Below the pieces are notes generated by a model that worked only from the letters and a program-made list of their open reading frames with translations, was not told where the DNA came from and did no database searches. DNA of 64,000 nucleotides, taken from contig NZ_VEBK01000011.1 of assembly GCF_007676755.1 (NCBI RefSeq), positions 62,001 through 126,000 of the forward strand, written 5' to 3'. The translations under genes were made by a program, and so were the position numbers. Shown one piece after another: positions 46,438 to 55,774 of this stretch. Origin of the DNA: Bacillus sp. FJAT-22090. Lineage in GTDB: Bacteria; Bacillota; Bacilli; Bacillales_A; Planococcaceae. The first letter of the stretch is position 1; each line of letters opens with the position of its first letter.

Positions 46438-47607
46438 ATGGTAAAAGAATTACATGAAAAATTAGATGGTGTCTTCGAAGATATGATCGCAATCCGTCGT
46501 TATTTACATATGCATCCTGAAATATCATTTAAAGAAACTAAAACAGCTCAATATATTCAAGACTTTTATACAAATTTAGGAATACCTTTTCAAGCGAATG
46601 TTGGTGGGAATGGTGTGGTTGCCAGGGTAAAAGGTGCATTGCCTGGAAAAACTGTTGCATTGCGTGCCGATTTTGATGCACTTCCTATACAAGATGAGAA
46701 AGATGTTCCTTACAAATCTACTGTGAATGGGGTTATGCATGCTTGTGGGCATGATGGACATACTGCCACCCTTCTGATCCTAGCACGCACGATAAATGAA
46801 TTAAAAGAGCAGTTAGCTGGTGAGTATGTATTTATCCATCAACACGCGGAAGAATACGCTCCTGGTGGGGCAAAGCCTATGATTGAAGCAGGTTGTTTAG
46901 AAGGTGTGGACGCTATTTTCGGTACACATTTATGGTCCCTATTTCCCGTTGGTACGGTGGAATATAAGTCTGGTCCAATCATGGCTGCAGCTGATCGTTT
47001 TGAAATTACGATACAAGGTAAGGGTGGACATGGTGCAAATCCCCATCAAGCAATAGATGCTATCGTTGTTGCTTCCCAGCTTGTCGTAAATTTACAACAG
47101 TTAGTTGCTAGAAGAGTTAGTCCTACCGAATCTGCAGTTCTATCAGTTGGTTCTTTTGTAGCCGAAAATGCATTTAATATTATCGCGGATTCAGCTAAAC
47201 TTGCCGGTACAGTGCGCACTTTTAATGCAGAAGTGAGAGATTTGATGGAGCGTGAGTTAGAACGGATAATTGAAGGCACTTGCCTTGCTGCTGATTGTAC
47301 GTATTCGTTCAACTATACCCGTGGATACCCTCCGGTAATTAATCATAAAGAGGAAACGGAATTTCTAGCAGCAGTTGCAAAAGACGTGCCGAATGTAGAG
47401 CTAGTGAAAGAATCAGAGCTTCATATGATCGGCGAAGATTTCGGCTATTATTTAGAAAACGTCCCAGGGACATTCTTCTTTACAGGGGCAATGCCACAAG
47501 GAGAAGTCTTCCCGCATCATAGTCCTAAGTTCGATTTTGACGAACGTGCAATGCTGATCGCAGCAAAAACATTAGGGACTGTCGCTATTGAATATCAAGT
47601 GAAATAA
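46438..47607 (+). CDS. amhX: M20-family amidohydrolase (AmhX/YhaA-like)
   Basis: The 389-residue enzyme is an M20D metallopeptidase that removes acyl groups from N-acyl amino acids. Metal ligands are seen in HACGHDGH (about 100-107), HQHAEE (about 134-139) and the C-terminal FPHHSP. It has SD TTGGAGGG. A truncated copy lies 4.2 kb upstream. Bases 46076-46437 hold only this promoter region and a possible gene remnant (46141-46251). Confidence 0.88.
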   Translation: MVKELHEKLDGVFEDMIAIRRYLHMHPEISFKETKTAQYIQDFYTNLGIPFQANVGGNGVVARVKGALPGKTVALRADFDALPIQDEKDVPYKSTVNGVMHACGHDGHTATLLILARTINELKEQLAGEYVFIHQHAEEYAPGGAKPMIEAGCLEGVDAIFGTHLWSLFPVGTVEYKSGPIMAAADRFEITIQGKGGHGANPHQAIDAIVVASQLVVNLQQLVARRVSPTESAVLSVGSFVAENAFNIIADSAKLAGTVRTFNAEVRDLMERELERIIEGTCLAADCTYSFNYTRGYPPVINHKEETEFLAAVAKDVPNVELVKESELHMIGEDFGYYLENVPGTFFFTGAMPQGEVFPHHSPKFDFDERAMLIAAKTLGTVAIEYQVK

Positions 47608-47637
47608 AAGTTCGCTTGATATTTGATGATTTGCTCA

Positions 47638-48206
47638 TTATAGGGATATTGTGTCTTAAATTAGTTGCCTCTGCTCCGAGCAAAGGGTGCTGTTATGCGA
47701 GCATAAAAAGTAGTTATCCGAGCATAACGAGTCAGCGTCCAAGCATAAAATTCCGTCCATTCATAATGTTGCAAGTAACGACTGATATGTTGCGCAATAT
47801 TGAATGGATCATCTTATTCCTGTTGATTAAGCGGATACTATAGGGGAAGGACATGATTCTCAATGTCCGCAAGCCTTTACTTGGAGAATTGGTTGCGCTC
47901 GTTTCCAATTTGGTTGCTTTCAAGCTCAAACTGGTTGCGTTGCCTATTGAATTGGTTGCTTTCACGAGCTAATTGGTCTCGCTAAGCCATTTCCTAACTT
48001 TTAATGGCTAATAAATACAGATAAAAGTGTCTATTTGGATGGATTGGAGCTGAAGGACGGCGACTCCAGTGGGATTAAGTGAGTAAGATGAGACTTCACA
48101 ACGAACGCCTAAGCGGGCGGTGAAGGCTCATCGCTCACCCCACGGAAAGCGTCCGACCTTCAGCGGAAATCCAAGCGGACACCGATTAAGACTCACTCTC
48201 CCTATT
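47638..48206 (+). mobile_element. composite repeat element, copy 3
   Basis: Same plan as copy 1: left end TATAGGGATATTGTGTCTTA and right end GATTAAGACTCACTCTCCC; a GCATAA block at 47701, 47722 and 47743; ATGTTGC at 47766 and 47787; a TTGGTTGC array at 47889, 47910, 47931, 47952 and 47973; the AGCCATT hairpin; and a GC-rich module at 48041-48176. It separates amhX from ecsB. Confidence 0.6.
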
Positions 48207-48256
48207 ATGCGCTGAAAGTAAAAATGCACAAAATTTATCCGCCCAGGAAATAACAA

Positions 48257-48284
48257 AAAGGCTGTCGGTATATCGACAGCCTTT
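48257..48284 (-). terminator. ecsB terminator
   Basis: AAAGGCTGTCG (48257-48267) pairs with CGACAGCCTTT (48274-48284) around GTATAT, with a T-rich tail on the minus strand. Confidence 0.75.
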
Positions 48285-48286
48285 CT

Positions 48287-49483
48287 TTAATTCTTGCCCA
48301 TTCGAAGTGTCAGTTCAGAAACAATGTATACAGCAACTGGAATTAGCATTGTTAGAAGTGTATATTCCCCTTGAACTAAAACTACTATCAGCACAAACAC
48401 TGCTTGTACAAATTGGATGACGCGCATTAATTTATGAACCGCTCGTTTTCTCGTATCCGGGTTAATCGGAAAAAGCTGATCCATTCGGAACTCATGTCCT
48501 GACAACAAAGCATGCCGCAACTGAACAACAGTCGCAAATGCAAGTGCACTGGTGAATATAATCGCCACGATCGGAAATGGGATAAATATCGCACCGAGTA
48601 CAGATATAAATGTCAATCGTACCCATAAATAAAAATAATCATCTGTGCGAATAAAGGAACGTAGCACTAAGTATAATTGTGTATTTTTCTGTGCAAAAGG
48701 TGCAAGCGCATAAAAAGCATCCAACCATTTCCTTCTTTTTTTCTTACCTCTTATATGCGGAACATCCGTGAAATAATTCGCAAATCGATAAAACCGCATC
48801 ATACGTGACTGCTCCACTTCGATAAAATGATCGAAAGGAAAAGGGACTTCTTTCTTTTTCTTCATCCATACTACTAGATAAACCAAACTAATAAGCGCGA
48901 TAACCAACGCACCGATATAAAAACCGCTCATTAGAAAATAGAGCATAAAAAACAACAAAAGCAATCTTACAACACGATCTATCCATACCTGATTACCACT
49001 TGCAGCCCATCGATAGTTAAACTCCACAAGCATGCTCCATACTTTTAACACAAGCACAGCTAAAAAGCAGATAAGAATTTCATTTTTGGATAGTTGCCCT
49101 ATTCTTGTTAAAAGAGGGATAGAGACAACAAGCACTATAATCGAAACTAAAACACTCGAAAAATAGGTCCATCTTAATGCAAGGTTGAAATACTCCTTTA
49201 GCTTTGTTTCTAAAGGTAGAAAATAAACGCTATCCGCTTGTTTCATTAAGGTAACTGGAGGACTTAACATCAAAAATATACTTAATAGAAAGGCGACAAG
49301 TAAAAATGCTGGAAAATTCGATGGCGCTGATTTTAACCACTCGCTATATGCATACCCTGCTGCTCCAATCGCAAAAACGAGTACAATCGCAATATGGCCA
49401 GATATAATATATTTTAAATACTTCTGCAACTCGTTTATATAGAAGACAAACCGCTTATTCCATACCTCACGCAAATTCTTCAT
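48287..49483 (-). CDS. ecsB: EcsB, ABC transporter membrane subunit
   Basis: The 398-residue protein has about eight hydrophobic segments and matches EcsB, the membrane partner of EcsA. The Ecs transporter affects protein secretion, competence and RasP-dependent intramembrane proteolysis in B. subtilis. It overlaps ecsA by 17 bases. A 3' fragment of this gene is duplicated at 42736-42985. Confidence 0.9.
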   Translation of the reverse strand: MKNLREVWNKRFVFYINELQKYLKYIISGHIAIVLVFAIGAAGYAYSEWLKSAPSNFPAFLLVAFLLSIFLMLSPPVTLMKQADSVYFLPLETKLKEYFNLALRWTYFSSVLVSIIVLVVSIPLLTRIGQLSKNEILICFLAVLVLKVWSMLVEFNYRWAASGNQVWIDRVVRLLLLFFMLYFLMSGFYIGALVIALISLVYLVVWMKKKKEVPFPFDHFIEVEQSRMMRFYRFANYFTDVPHIRGKKKRRKWLDAFYALAPFAQKNTQLYLVLRSFIRTDDYFYLWVRLTFISVLGAIFIPFPIVAIIFTSALAFATVVQLRHALLSGHEFRMDQLFPINPDTRKRAVHKLMRVIQFVQAVFVLIVVLVQGEYTLLTMLIPVAVYIVSELTLRMGKN

Positions 49484-50216
49484 TGTTTTGTTCCTTTGTC
49501 ATTTCTATATATAGATCATCTAATGTCGCATATGGCATATTAAAAATGGCTCTCAAATCATCCATTGTCCCTTGTGCTCGAATTTTTCCGTTGTGCAAAA
49601 GTAAAATGCGGTCACAATATTTTTCCGCGGTCGATAAAATATGAGTCGACATCAGTACAGAGGCGCCTTCTTCTTTTCTTTCTTTCATTTGATCTAATAA
49701 CGATTGTATCCCAAGCGGATCTAACCCAACAAACGGTTCATCAATAATATATAAATCGGGGCTTACCAAAAAGGCACACATTATCATTACTTTTTGTCGC
49801 ATCCCTTTAGAAAAATGAGCGGGAAACCAATTCAATCGTTTTTCCATACGAAACTCTTTTAAGAGGGATTCTTTTCTTGCTTCGAATACAGTCTGATCCA
49901 GGTTATATGCCATTGCAGTCAGCTCTAAATGTTCTTTTAATGTTAGCTCGTCGTATAATACCGGCGTTTCAGGTATATATGAAAAAGAAGTACGATACGT
50001 TGCCGGATCATCTTTTAACGATTTTCCATTAAGCATAATATCTCCCTTGGCAGCGTTCATCGTTCCAATAATATGTTTTATCGTCGTACTCTTTCCTGCC
50101 CCATTCAACCCTATCAATCCTACTAACTCGCCTTTTCCAATTGAAAAAGTTAAATCATGTAGTACGGGTTTTCTTGTATAGCCACCTGTCACGTTATTAA
50201 CTTCTAATACAGTCAT
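49467..50216 (-). CDS. ecsA: EcsA, ABC transporter ATP-binding subunit
   Basis: The 249-residue ATPase has Walker A GLNGAGKST (about 38-46), the signature FSKGMRQKV and Walker B LYIIDEPFVGLDP. The ATG at 50216 has SD TTGAGGTG. It energises EcsB, encoded next. It diverges from hit, as in B. subtilis. Confidence 0.93.
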   Translation of the reverse strand: MTVLEVNNVTGGYTRKPVLHDLTFSIGKGELVGLIGLNGAGKSTTIKHIIGTMNAAKGDIMLNGKSLKDDPATYRTSFSYIPETPVLYDELTLKEHLELTAMAYNLDQTVFEARKESLLKEFRMEKRLNWFPAHFSKGMRQKVMIMCAFLVSPDLYIIDEPFVGLDPLGIQSLLDQMKERKEEGASVLMSTHILSTAEKYCDRILLLHNGKIRAQGTMDDLRAIFNMPYATLDDLYIEMTKEQNNEEFA

Positions 50217-50340
50217 TTTTACGCACCTCAATTCTCTACTAAATAGTTTACCAAATCCTATACTAAAAATCTTCTTTCAATGAACAAACCTGTCCCAGTA
50301 TATGATAAACTTTTTGTAATGATGAATAGGAGGTTTTTCC

Positions 50341-50766
50341 ATGAGTGAGTGCATTTTTTGTAAAATAATTGATGGTTCCATTCCAAGTGCGAAGATTTAC
50401 GAGGACGAGCATGTGTATGCCTTTATGGATATACAGCCACTAACTAAAGGGCATGCACTTATTATTCCAAAAAATCATAAAGAGAATGTGTATGACTTAT
50501 CTGAAGAAGAAGCGAGTAATTTATTTAAAGTTGTCCCAAAAATCGCTTCTGTCCTGAAAGAAACTTTCGGTCCTGTTGGGATGAATCTTCTCAACAATAC
50601 TGGGGCTCCTGCCGGTCAAAGTGTTTTCCATTTCCATTTACACTTTATCCCTCGTTACGATCAAACAGATGGTTTCCGTGCGACATGGCATACAAAGGAA
50701 AAAACAATCACCTCTGAAATTATTCAAGAATTCGCAAAAGAATTAGCTGAAAAATTAAATAACTAG
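50341..50766 (+). CDS. hit: HIT family nucleotide-binding protein (Hit)
   Basis: The 141-residue protein has the zinc-binding start CIFCKIIDG and the histidine triad QSVFHFHLHFIPR near residue 97. It belongs to the Hint branch, which hydrolyses nucleoside phosphoramidates. SD GGAGG precedes the ATG. Confidence 0.95.
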   Translation: MSECIFCKIIDGSIPSAKIYEDEHVYAFMDIQPLTKGHALIIPKNHKENVYDLSEEEASNLFKVVPKIASVLKETFGPVGMNLLNNTGAPAGQSVFHFHLHFIPRYDQTDGFRATWHTKEKTITSEIIQEFAKELAEKLNN

Positions 50767-50855
50767 TAGTTGCAATTACGACCAAAAAGACTTACAATCA
50801 ATCTAAGTTTCTTGCTAACGATCAAGAGGATACGTTTGAGGAATCTTACAAATTA

Positions 50856-50888
50856 GAGCTTAGAAAAGCTGAGGAGAGATGAGAATTG
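50856..50888 (+). promoter_or_regulatory. TRAP-type (G/U)AG repeat site over the trpP ribosome-binding site
   Basis: Triplets GAG, TAG, AAG, GAG, GAG and GAG begin at 50856, 50861, 50866, 50871, 50876 and 50881. They are separated by exactly two bases and run into the TTG start at 50886. This is the pattern bound by tryptophan-activated TRAP. In B. subtilis TRAP blocks trpP translation in this way. AAG is a weak triplet. Confidence 0.75.
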
Positions 50889-51410
50889 AATACAAAAAAC
50901 TTAGTATTAATGTCCCTATTAATAGGGGTAGGTGCCGTCCTGTATATTATCATTCCAGGATTTAATGGTGGGATGAAGCCGGATTTCATGTTAACGATGA
51001 TGTTTATAGGGATTCTATTATTTCCTGAAGTAAAAAGTGTTTTTCTGCTTGGTATTTCAACGGGAGTAATTTCTGGTTTGTTTTCTACGTTTCCGGGAGG
51101 ATTTGTTCCCAATATTATTGATAAATCGGTAACAGCTTTTGTATTCTTTGGGTTAGTACTATTACTTTCTAAATATGCGAAAAAATTACCAGTTGCTATA
51201 GCTCTTACATGTATAGGAACACTTGTATCGGGTACGGTATTTTTATCAACTGCGATTTTTGTTTTTGGAGCTGGAGCGGTATTCGGGAAACTATTTGTGC
51301 TAGTAGTCCTTCCTGCAATTGCGATCAATGCAGTAGCATTTTTCGTTATTTATCCGATTGTCGGAAAGCTCATTAAACGATCAAATTTTGTAACAGCACT
51401 TACAGCTTAA
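50886..51410 (+). CDS. trpP: tryptophan transporter TrpP
   Basis: The 174-residue membrane protein has five or six hydrophobic segments and matches TrpP (YhaG), with FNGGMKPDFMLTMMF and FPGGFVPNIIDK. The start is TTG, with GGAGAG as SD inside a TRAP-type site. It lies between hit and yhaH, as in B. subtilis. Confidence 0.9.
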   Translation: MNTKNLVLMSLLIGVGAVLYIIIPGFNGGMKPDFMLTMMFIGILLFPEVKSVFLLGISTGVISGLFSTFPGGFVPNIIDKSVTAFVFFGLVLLLSKYAKKLPVAIALTCIGTLVSGTVFLSTAIFVFGAGAVFGKLFVLVVLPAIAINAVAFFVIYPIVGKLIKRSNFVTALTA

Positions 51411-51418
51411 AACTATTT

Positions 51419-51447
51419 GCTTTCCTTTTCGAAGGAAAGCTTTTTTT
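51419..51447 (+). terminator. trpP terminator
   Basis: GCTTTCCTT pairs with AAGGAAAGC around TTCG, followed by seven T. Confidence 0.9.
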
Positions 51448-51516
51448 GTACACATTATTATGTTTTAATTATCTCAAGGACAGGAATAATACATATAAGC
51501 AAAGGAGTGAATTCTA

Positions 51517-51891
51517 ATGAAAATAGCACAATTGTTTTTAGGAATCGCAACGGGGGCAATAGCCGGTGCTTCTGCAGTTTTACTATCCACTCCAAAGTCA
51601 GGTAGTGAAGTTCGTACTTCCTTAAAATCTACTTCTACCGACTTTCGGGACAAGTTATCCGATATAAAAATTCAGTTGCAAGAGCTTAAAAACTCCATTC
51701 GCAATCTGACAAAAGAATCAAAGGAAGTAATTCCAAGTACAATAGAAGAAATCAAGGAAAGTGTGGAGCAATGGAAAAGCGAAACTGCTCCATTACAAGC
51801 AAAACTTCAAGCTGAAATTACCGCAATACAATCAGCAATCGAAGAAATGGAAAAAACGTTGCCTAAGAAAAAGGAAGAAACAGTTAACTAA
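51517..51891 (+). CDS. yhaH: YtxH-domain protein YhaH
   Basis: The 124-residue protein starts with a hydrophobic, Gly-rich helix (FLGIATGAIAGASAVLLSTPKSG, about 7-29), the YtxH signature, followed by a long charged coiled coil. It matches YhaH in sequence and place. General-stress control is known for YtxH proteins; no sigma-B promoter was identified here. Confidence 0.8.
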   Translation: MKIAQLFLGIATGAIAGASAVLLSTPKSGSEVRTSLKSTSTDFRDKLSDIKIQLQELKNSIRNLTKESKEVIPSTIEEIKESVEQWKSETAPLQAKLQAEITAIQSAIEEMEKTLPKKKEETVN

Positions 51892-51940
51892 AAAAGAGAT
51901 GCTTTTAATCATTACGGTTAAGAGCTTCTCTTTTTTTTAA
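51892..51940 (+). terminator. yhaH terminator
   Basis: AAAGAG and GCTTTTAA pair with TTAAGAGC and CTCTTT across a small internal loop, followed by eight T. Confidence 0.7.
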
Positions 51941-52041
51941 TAGTTATTATAAAATGAATAATATTTTTACATAGTATATTCAGTCTCATACTTTCTTGCT
52001 ATAATGTTTGAAAGATTATAATAATGAAAGAAGGTATCGAT

Positions 52042-52575
52042 ATGTCAGAACAGTTTTATACGATGAAAGAAGCAATGCTCTATAGTCAGCGCCTTGCACA
52101 ACTTTCAAAAGCACTGTGGAAGGCTGTGGAAAAAGATTGGCAAGCATGGATCAAACCTTATGACTTGAATATTAACGAGCATCATATTCTATGGATTTCC
52201 TATCATTTGCAGGGAGCTACTGTATCCGATGTAGCAAAGTTTGGAGTTATGCATGTTTCGACTGCATTCAATTTTTCCAAAAAGCTAGAAGAACGTGGGC
52301 TACTTGTCTTTTCTAAAAGAGATTCAGATAAGCGGAATACGTATGTCGATGTTACCCCTGATGGGAAAGCTTTACTAGATGAAATGTATGAAAACTATCA
52401 CGATACTCCCCATTCCATTATTGAAGGTTCTCGTTCAATGAAACAATTATACGGTAAATTCCCAGAATTTTTGGACGTAATGGCGGTTATTCGTAATATT
52501 TATGGCGATGATTTTATGGAAATATTCGAACGTTCTATTAATAATATTGAAGAATCTTTTACGCAAAAAGACTAA
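52042..52575 (+). CDS. hpr: MarR-family transition-state regulator Hpr (ScoC)
   Basis: The 177-residue protein matches Hpr/ScoC, with [24 protein letters not shown] in pieces and the DNA-binding helix [19 protein letters not shown]. It represses extracellular protease, peptide transport and sporulation genes in B. subtilis. The ATG at 52042 has SD AAAGAAGG; the ATG six codons earlier has none. Confidence 0.92.
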   Translation: MSEQFYTMKEAMLYSQRLAQLSKALWKAVEKDWQAWIKPYDLNINEHHILWISYHLQGATVSDVAKFGVMHVSTAFNFSKKLEERGLLVFSKRDSDKRNTYVDVTPDGKALLDEMYENYHDTPHSIIEGSRSMKQLYGKFPEFLDVMAVIRNIYGDDFMEIFERSINNIEESFTQKD

Positions 52576-52691
52576 TTGACTGCGATTGTAAGCGTTCTAT
52601 AAATCTTTTAAATTTATGTATTGCATTTTACTAGCAAAAGTCGTATTGTATGTATCTGAAACTAAATCTCTATTTGGGAGTTGCATACACT

Positions 52692-53237
52692 TTGCATTGT
52701 TGGAAAACAATTAATGTAAAAAAACAATATGGCTTGGAAAGGTTATTTCTATTATCCTCTTTGCTAGTTATAATCGTTTTTTCTTTCGCATACGTTTTGT
52801 TAGGAATTATTGATCAAACACATAAATCAGATGATTATTTTTTGTTATTTATCCTTGCATTTTTGAGTATTTATCCACTTCATAAATTATTTCATTTTAT
52901 TCCACTTTATCGATCTCGGGATAAAGTAAGGTTGATAAACAAAAGACAATTTGGTTTTTTACCAATTGTTTCTGTAAGGGTAGTAGAACCAATTAATAAA
53001 AAAAGATTTATATTTTCCTTATTGGCACCATTTATTTTTATTAATTGCATATTAATTGTTGGTGCATTAGTCGTTCCCATTTTTTCTCACTATTTCACCA
53101 TATTGTTTGCTTACCATTGTGGTATTTGCTTAATAGATTTAATATATGTGAAGCATTTGAGTAAGTCTCCAAAAAGCGCATTTATTGAAGAAACGGAAGC
53201 TGGATACGAAATCCTAATCGCTCCTAATCATTCCTGA
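52692..53237 (+). CDS. DUF3267 membrane protein
   Basis: The 181-residue protein has four hydrophobic segments (about 15-40, 50-65, 110-130 and 135-155). It resembles DUF3267 proteins, a group thought to be zincin-like membrane proteases. The expected HExxH is HKLFH, so the catalytic Glu is missing. I prefer TTG at 52692, which gives the start MHCWKTINVKKQYG; GGGAG lies 11 bases upstream. An ATG at 52650 is the alternative. It follows hpr in the same direction. Confidence 0.65.
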   Translation: MHCWKTINVKKQYGLERLFLLSSLLVIIVFSFAYVLLGIIDQTHKSDDYFLLFILAFLSIYPLHKLFHFIPLYRSRDKVRLINKRQFGFLPIVSVRVVEPINKKRFIFSLLAPFIFINCILIVGALVVPIFSHYFTILFAYHCGICLIDLIYVKHLSKSPKSAFIEETEAGYEILIAPNHS

Positions 53238-53305
53238 CAAGAAGTAACACTTGTAAAATTCGCTTCTTCTTTGATATGCTTACTGTATATGAAGGGAGTC
53301 TAGAC

Positions 53306-53491
53306 ATGATCATATTTACATTAGTTCTATTCTCGGCATTTTATTTGCTACAAATTAATCGAATGACATACGCTTTAGTTATGTCAAAAGAAATTCCAGA
53401 AGAAAAACATCCGAAGATTTTTCGTACCATTAACATACTTATAACGATTCTTCTTGTTTCCTTCTACGTCGAGCTAGTATACGCAGTTTAA
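53306..53491 (+). CDS. small two-helix membrane protein
   Basis: The 61-residue protein has hydrophobic helices at about 2-18 and 43-60, joined by a charged loop (SKEIPEEKHPKIFR). The ATG at 53306 has SD AAGGGAG. Not recognised. Confidence 0.65.
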   Translation: MIIFTLVLFSAFYLLQINRMTYALVMSKEIPEEKHPKIFRTINILITILLVSFYVELVYAV

Positions 53492-53502
53492 GAGAAAAAA
53501 AT

Positions 53503-53538
53503 GGACCCACATCTACTGATGCTGGGTCATTTCTTTTT
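53503..53538 (+). terminator. terminator
   Basis: GACCCA (53504-53509) pairs with TGGGTC (53523-53528), with an inner ATC/GAT pair and a T-rich tail. Confidence 0.65.
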
Positions 53539-53593
53539 GTAAGGATGAAAAGAGGAACCAAGATCGTTTACACGATCTTAGTCCGTCACTCCA

Positions 53594-53702
53594 TTAGTAA
53601 AGAAATGCTGCCCCTACAATGATTAAAAGAATAAATAAAACAACAATCAATGCAAAGCCAGAACCGCCGTTATAACCACCGCCGTTATATTGTCCGCTCA
53701 TT
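53594..53702 (-). pseudogene. YjcZ-family small protein gene with a one-base frameshift
   Basis: From the ATG at 53702 (SD GGAGGTG) the frame reads MSGQYNGGGYNGGSGFALIVV, the typical Gly-rich head and start of the helix of YjcZ proteins. The rest of the helix (LFILLIIVGAAFLY and a stop) is in another frame. Five T where four would keep the frame (53637-53641) account for the shift. It is either a decayed gene or a sequencing error in a homopolymer. Confidence 0.7.
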
Positions 53703-53839
53703 TAGAACACCTCCTATTCCATGTATCCTATGCGGTATTTTTAAAAATCGGTAGGCAAATGAATGGGAACCATTTTTGTTTTTATTTCGTTTATGTTATA
53801 GTAACTACTGGCAACATGAAGAAGTTAGGAGAGAAATCC

Positions 53840-54784
53840 ATGAAAAAAACAGTATTAACATTAACCCTTGCAGCATCTGTTCTTGCATTAGGCGCATGTA
53901 GCAATGATTCTGCGGCTAGCAATGAAGTAATCGCTACTTCAAAAGTTGGAGACATCACTCAAAATGACTTATACAAGGAAATGAAAGCATCTATAGGTGA
54001 TCAAGCATTTCAACTTCTTATGATTGAAAAAGTACTTTCATCTAAGTACAGTGTGACGAAAGATGAAGTAAACGCTCAATTAAAAGCAGATAAGGAACAA
54101 TTCGGAGAAAACTTCGAAGCAATAATAGGACAGCAAGGTTATACGGAAAAGTCCTATAAAAAGTATTTAGAACTTAATTTAATGCAAGAAAAAGCTTTAA
54201 TTGAAGATGTGAAAGTAACAGAAGACGAAATTAAAGCAGAATATGAAAATATTAAAACCGAAATCAATGCTCGCCATATTGTAGTGGCTGATGAAGCAAC
54301 TGCTAAAAAGGCGAAAGCAGAAATTGAATCTGGAAAAGATTTTGCTGAAGTAGCAAAAGAGTATTCTACAGAAGAAGCTGCTCAAACAACTGGTGGAGAT
54401 TTAGGTTGGTTTAGCAAAGCTGATAATTATGATCCTCAGTTTTTAGAGGGTGCATTTAAATTAGAGAAGAATGTAATAAGTGATCCTATAAAATCTAGCT
54501 TTGGCTATCACATTATTGAAGTGACGGACAAGCGTGAAATCAAAGAATCATATGAAGACAAAAAAGCTGAGCTAGAGAAAAAATTAAAGTTAGAAAAAGC
54601 TGATACTTCTAAATTACTATCAAAAGTATCTAAAATGATGAAAGACGCTGATATTAAAATCAAAGATGAAGATTTAAAAACAGCGTTGGATGAATTTTTA
54701 GCTGCAGGAGAAGCACCAGAGTCTACAGATAAAGATGCAACTACAGAAGAAGATGCTGATACTTCTAAAGAAGAAAGCAAATAA
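53840..54784 (+). CDS. prsA: PrsA, peptidyl-prolyl isomerase foldase lipoprotein
   Basis: The 314-residue protein folds secreted proteins on the outer face of the membrane. It has a lipoprotein signal (lipobox LGAC, Cys20), an N-terminal chaperone region and a PpiC-type parvulin domain (about 143-235) with ARHIVV, GGDLGWF and SFGYHIIEV. The C terminus is long, acidic and Thr/Ser-rich. SD TAGGAGAG precedes the ATG at 53840; an upstream open frame of 50 codons overlaps the YjcZ gene and is not used. Confidence 0.95.
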   Translation: MKKTVLTLTLAASVLALGACSNDSAASNEVIATSKVGDITQNDLYKEMKASIGDQAFQLLMIEKVLSSKYSVTKDEVNAQLKADKEQFGENFEAIIGQQGYTEKSYKKYLELNLMQEKALIEDVKVTEDEIKAEYENIKTEINARHIVVADEATAKKAKAEIESGKDFAEVAKEYSTEEAAQTTGGDLGWFSKADNYDPQFLEGAFKLEKNVISDPIKSSFGYHIIEVTDKREIKESYEDKKAELEKKLKLEKADTSKLLSKVSKMMKDADIKIKDEDLKTALDEFLAAGEAPESTDKDATTEEDADTSKEESK

Positions 54785-54798
54785 TCTTCACATATAGG

Positions 54799-54836
54799 AA
54801 AAGCGTAGAGGAACAATGCCTCTACGCTTTTTTTGT
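54799..54836. terminator. prsA/yhaM bidirectional terminator
   Basis: AAAAGCGTAGAGG (54799-54811) pairs with CCTCTACGCTTTT (54819-54831) around a seven-base loop, followed by seven T in all. Confidence 0.9.
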
Positions 54837-55774
54837 TATTCAAATGTTGGCTTGTAAAATGAACGATTTTCCAGTGGAAATAAACGTTCTGTGAATTCTC
54901 CAGGATTTGTTTTGTCCAATGCACGATTGAGCATGTTCATTTTAGCATCGATATTATCGATATAATGCAAGATTTCCGCTTCTCGAACCATCGGACGTTT
55001 TGGACTTCCCCATTCTTCTTTTCCATGATGGGAAAGTACCATATGTTGAAGTAGCATCACTTCTTCTCCTTCAATTTGAAGCTCTTCAGCAGTTTTTGAA
55101 ATCTCGTTCACCATGATGGTAATATGTCCTAATAAGTTTCCTTCAATCGTGTAAGTTGTTGCAACGGGTCCAGAAAGCTCTATAACCTTTCCGATATCAT
55201 GTAAAATGATACCCGCGTATAAAAGATCCTTATTTAGTGTTGGATATAAGTCACATAATGATTTTGCAAGTTTTAACATGGAAACAACATGATCGATCAA
55301 ACCCGAAGCATAATCATGGTGATTTTTCGTTGCTGCGGGATACGTCATAAATGCAGACTGATGCTTTTTCAATAAATGGCGTGTAATACGTTGAATCAAC
55401 GGATTTTTCATTTCAAAGAAAAACTGCATAAGCTCTTCCATCAATTCCTCTTTCGGCTTCTCGGATGAAGGCACAAGATCATTGATCGTGATAGACTCTT
55501 CTGTTTTTGCTGGACGAATACTTTTCACTCGAAGTTGAAATTTCCCACGATAATCTTGAATTTCTCCGCCAACACGAACAATTTGGCTAGCAGCATATAT
55601 TTTTTCGTGCTCTTCATTTGTATCCCAAAGTTTTGCTTCAATATCACCGCTTTTATCTTGTAAAACGAGTGACATAAATGGTTTCCCCACGGTTGTTATA
55701 CCCTTTGTTGATTGTTTTATTAGTAAGAAATGATCTACTGGATCTCCTACTCGTAATTGTGTAATTCCTTTCAT
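54836..55774 (-). CDS. yhaM: 3'-5' exoribonuclease YhaM
   Basis: The 312-residue enzyme has an N-terminal OB-fold ([19 protein letters not shown]) and an HD domain with IILHDIGKV at about 188-196, as in YhaM of B. subtilis. It trims RNA and single-stranded DNA from the 3' end. The ATG at 55774 overlaps the yhaN stop by four bases, with GGAGGG as SD. Confidence 0.93.
   Translation of the reverse strand: MKGITQLRVGDPVDHFLLIKQSTKGITTVGKPFMSLVLQDKSGDIEAKLWDTNEEHEKIYAASQIVRVGGEIQDYRGKFQLRVKSIRPAKTEESITINDLVPSSEKPKEELMEELMQFFFEMKNPLIQRITRHLLKKHQSAFMTYPAATKNHHDYASGLIDHVVSMLKLAKSLCDLYPTLNKDLLYAGIILHDIGKVIELSGPVATTYTIEGNLLGHITIMVNEISKTAEELQIEGEEVMLLQHMVLSHHGKEEWGSPKRPMVREAEILHYIDNIDAKMNMLNRALDKTNPGEFTERLFPLENRSFYKPTFE

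Noticed and set aside
47732-47965. Minus-strand gene with seven-residue repeats
   Set aside because: It is array sequence of the composite element; the same frames in other copies are interrupted.
50767-50880. Small gene between hit and trpP
   Set aside because: The frame (ending in LELRKAEER) has no ATG, GTG or TTG start; its end is the TRAP-type leader site.
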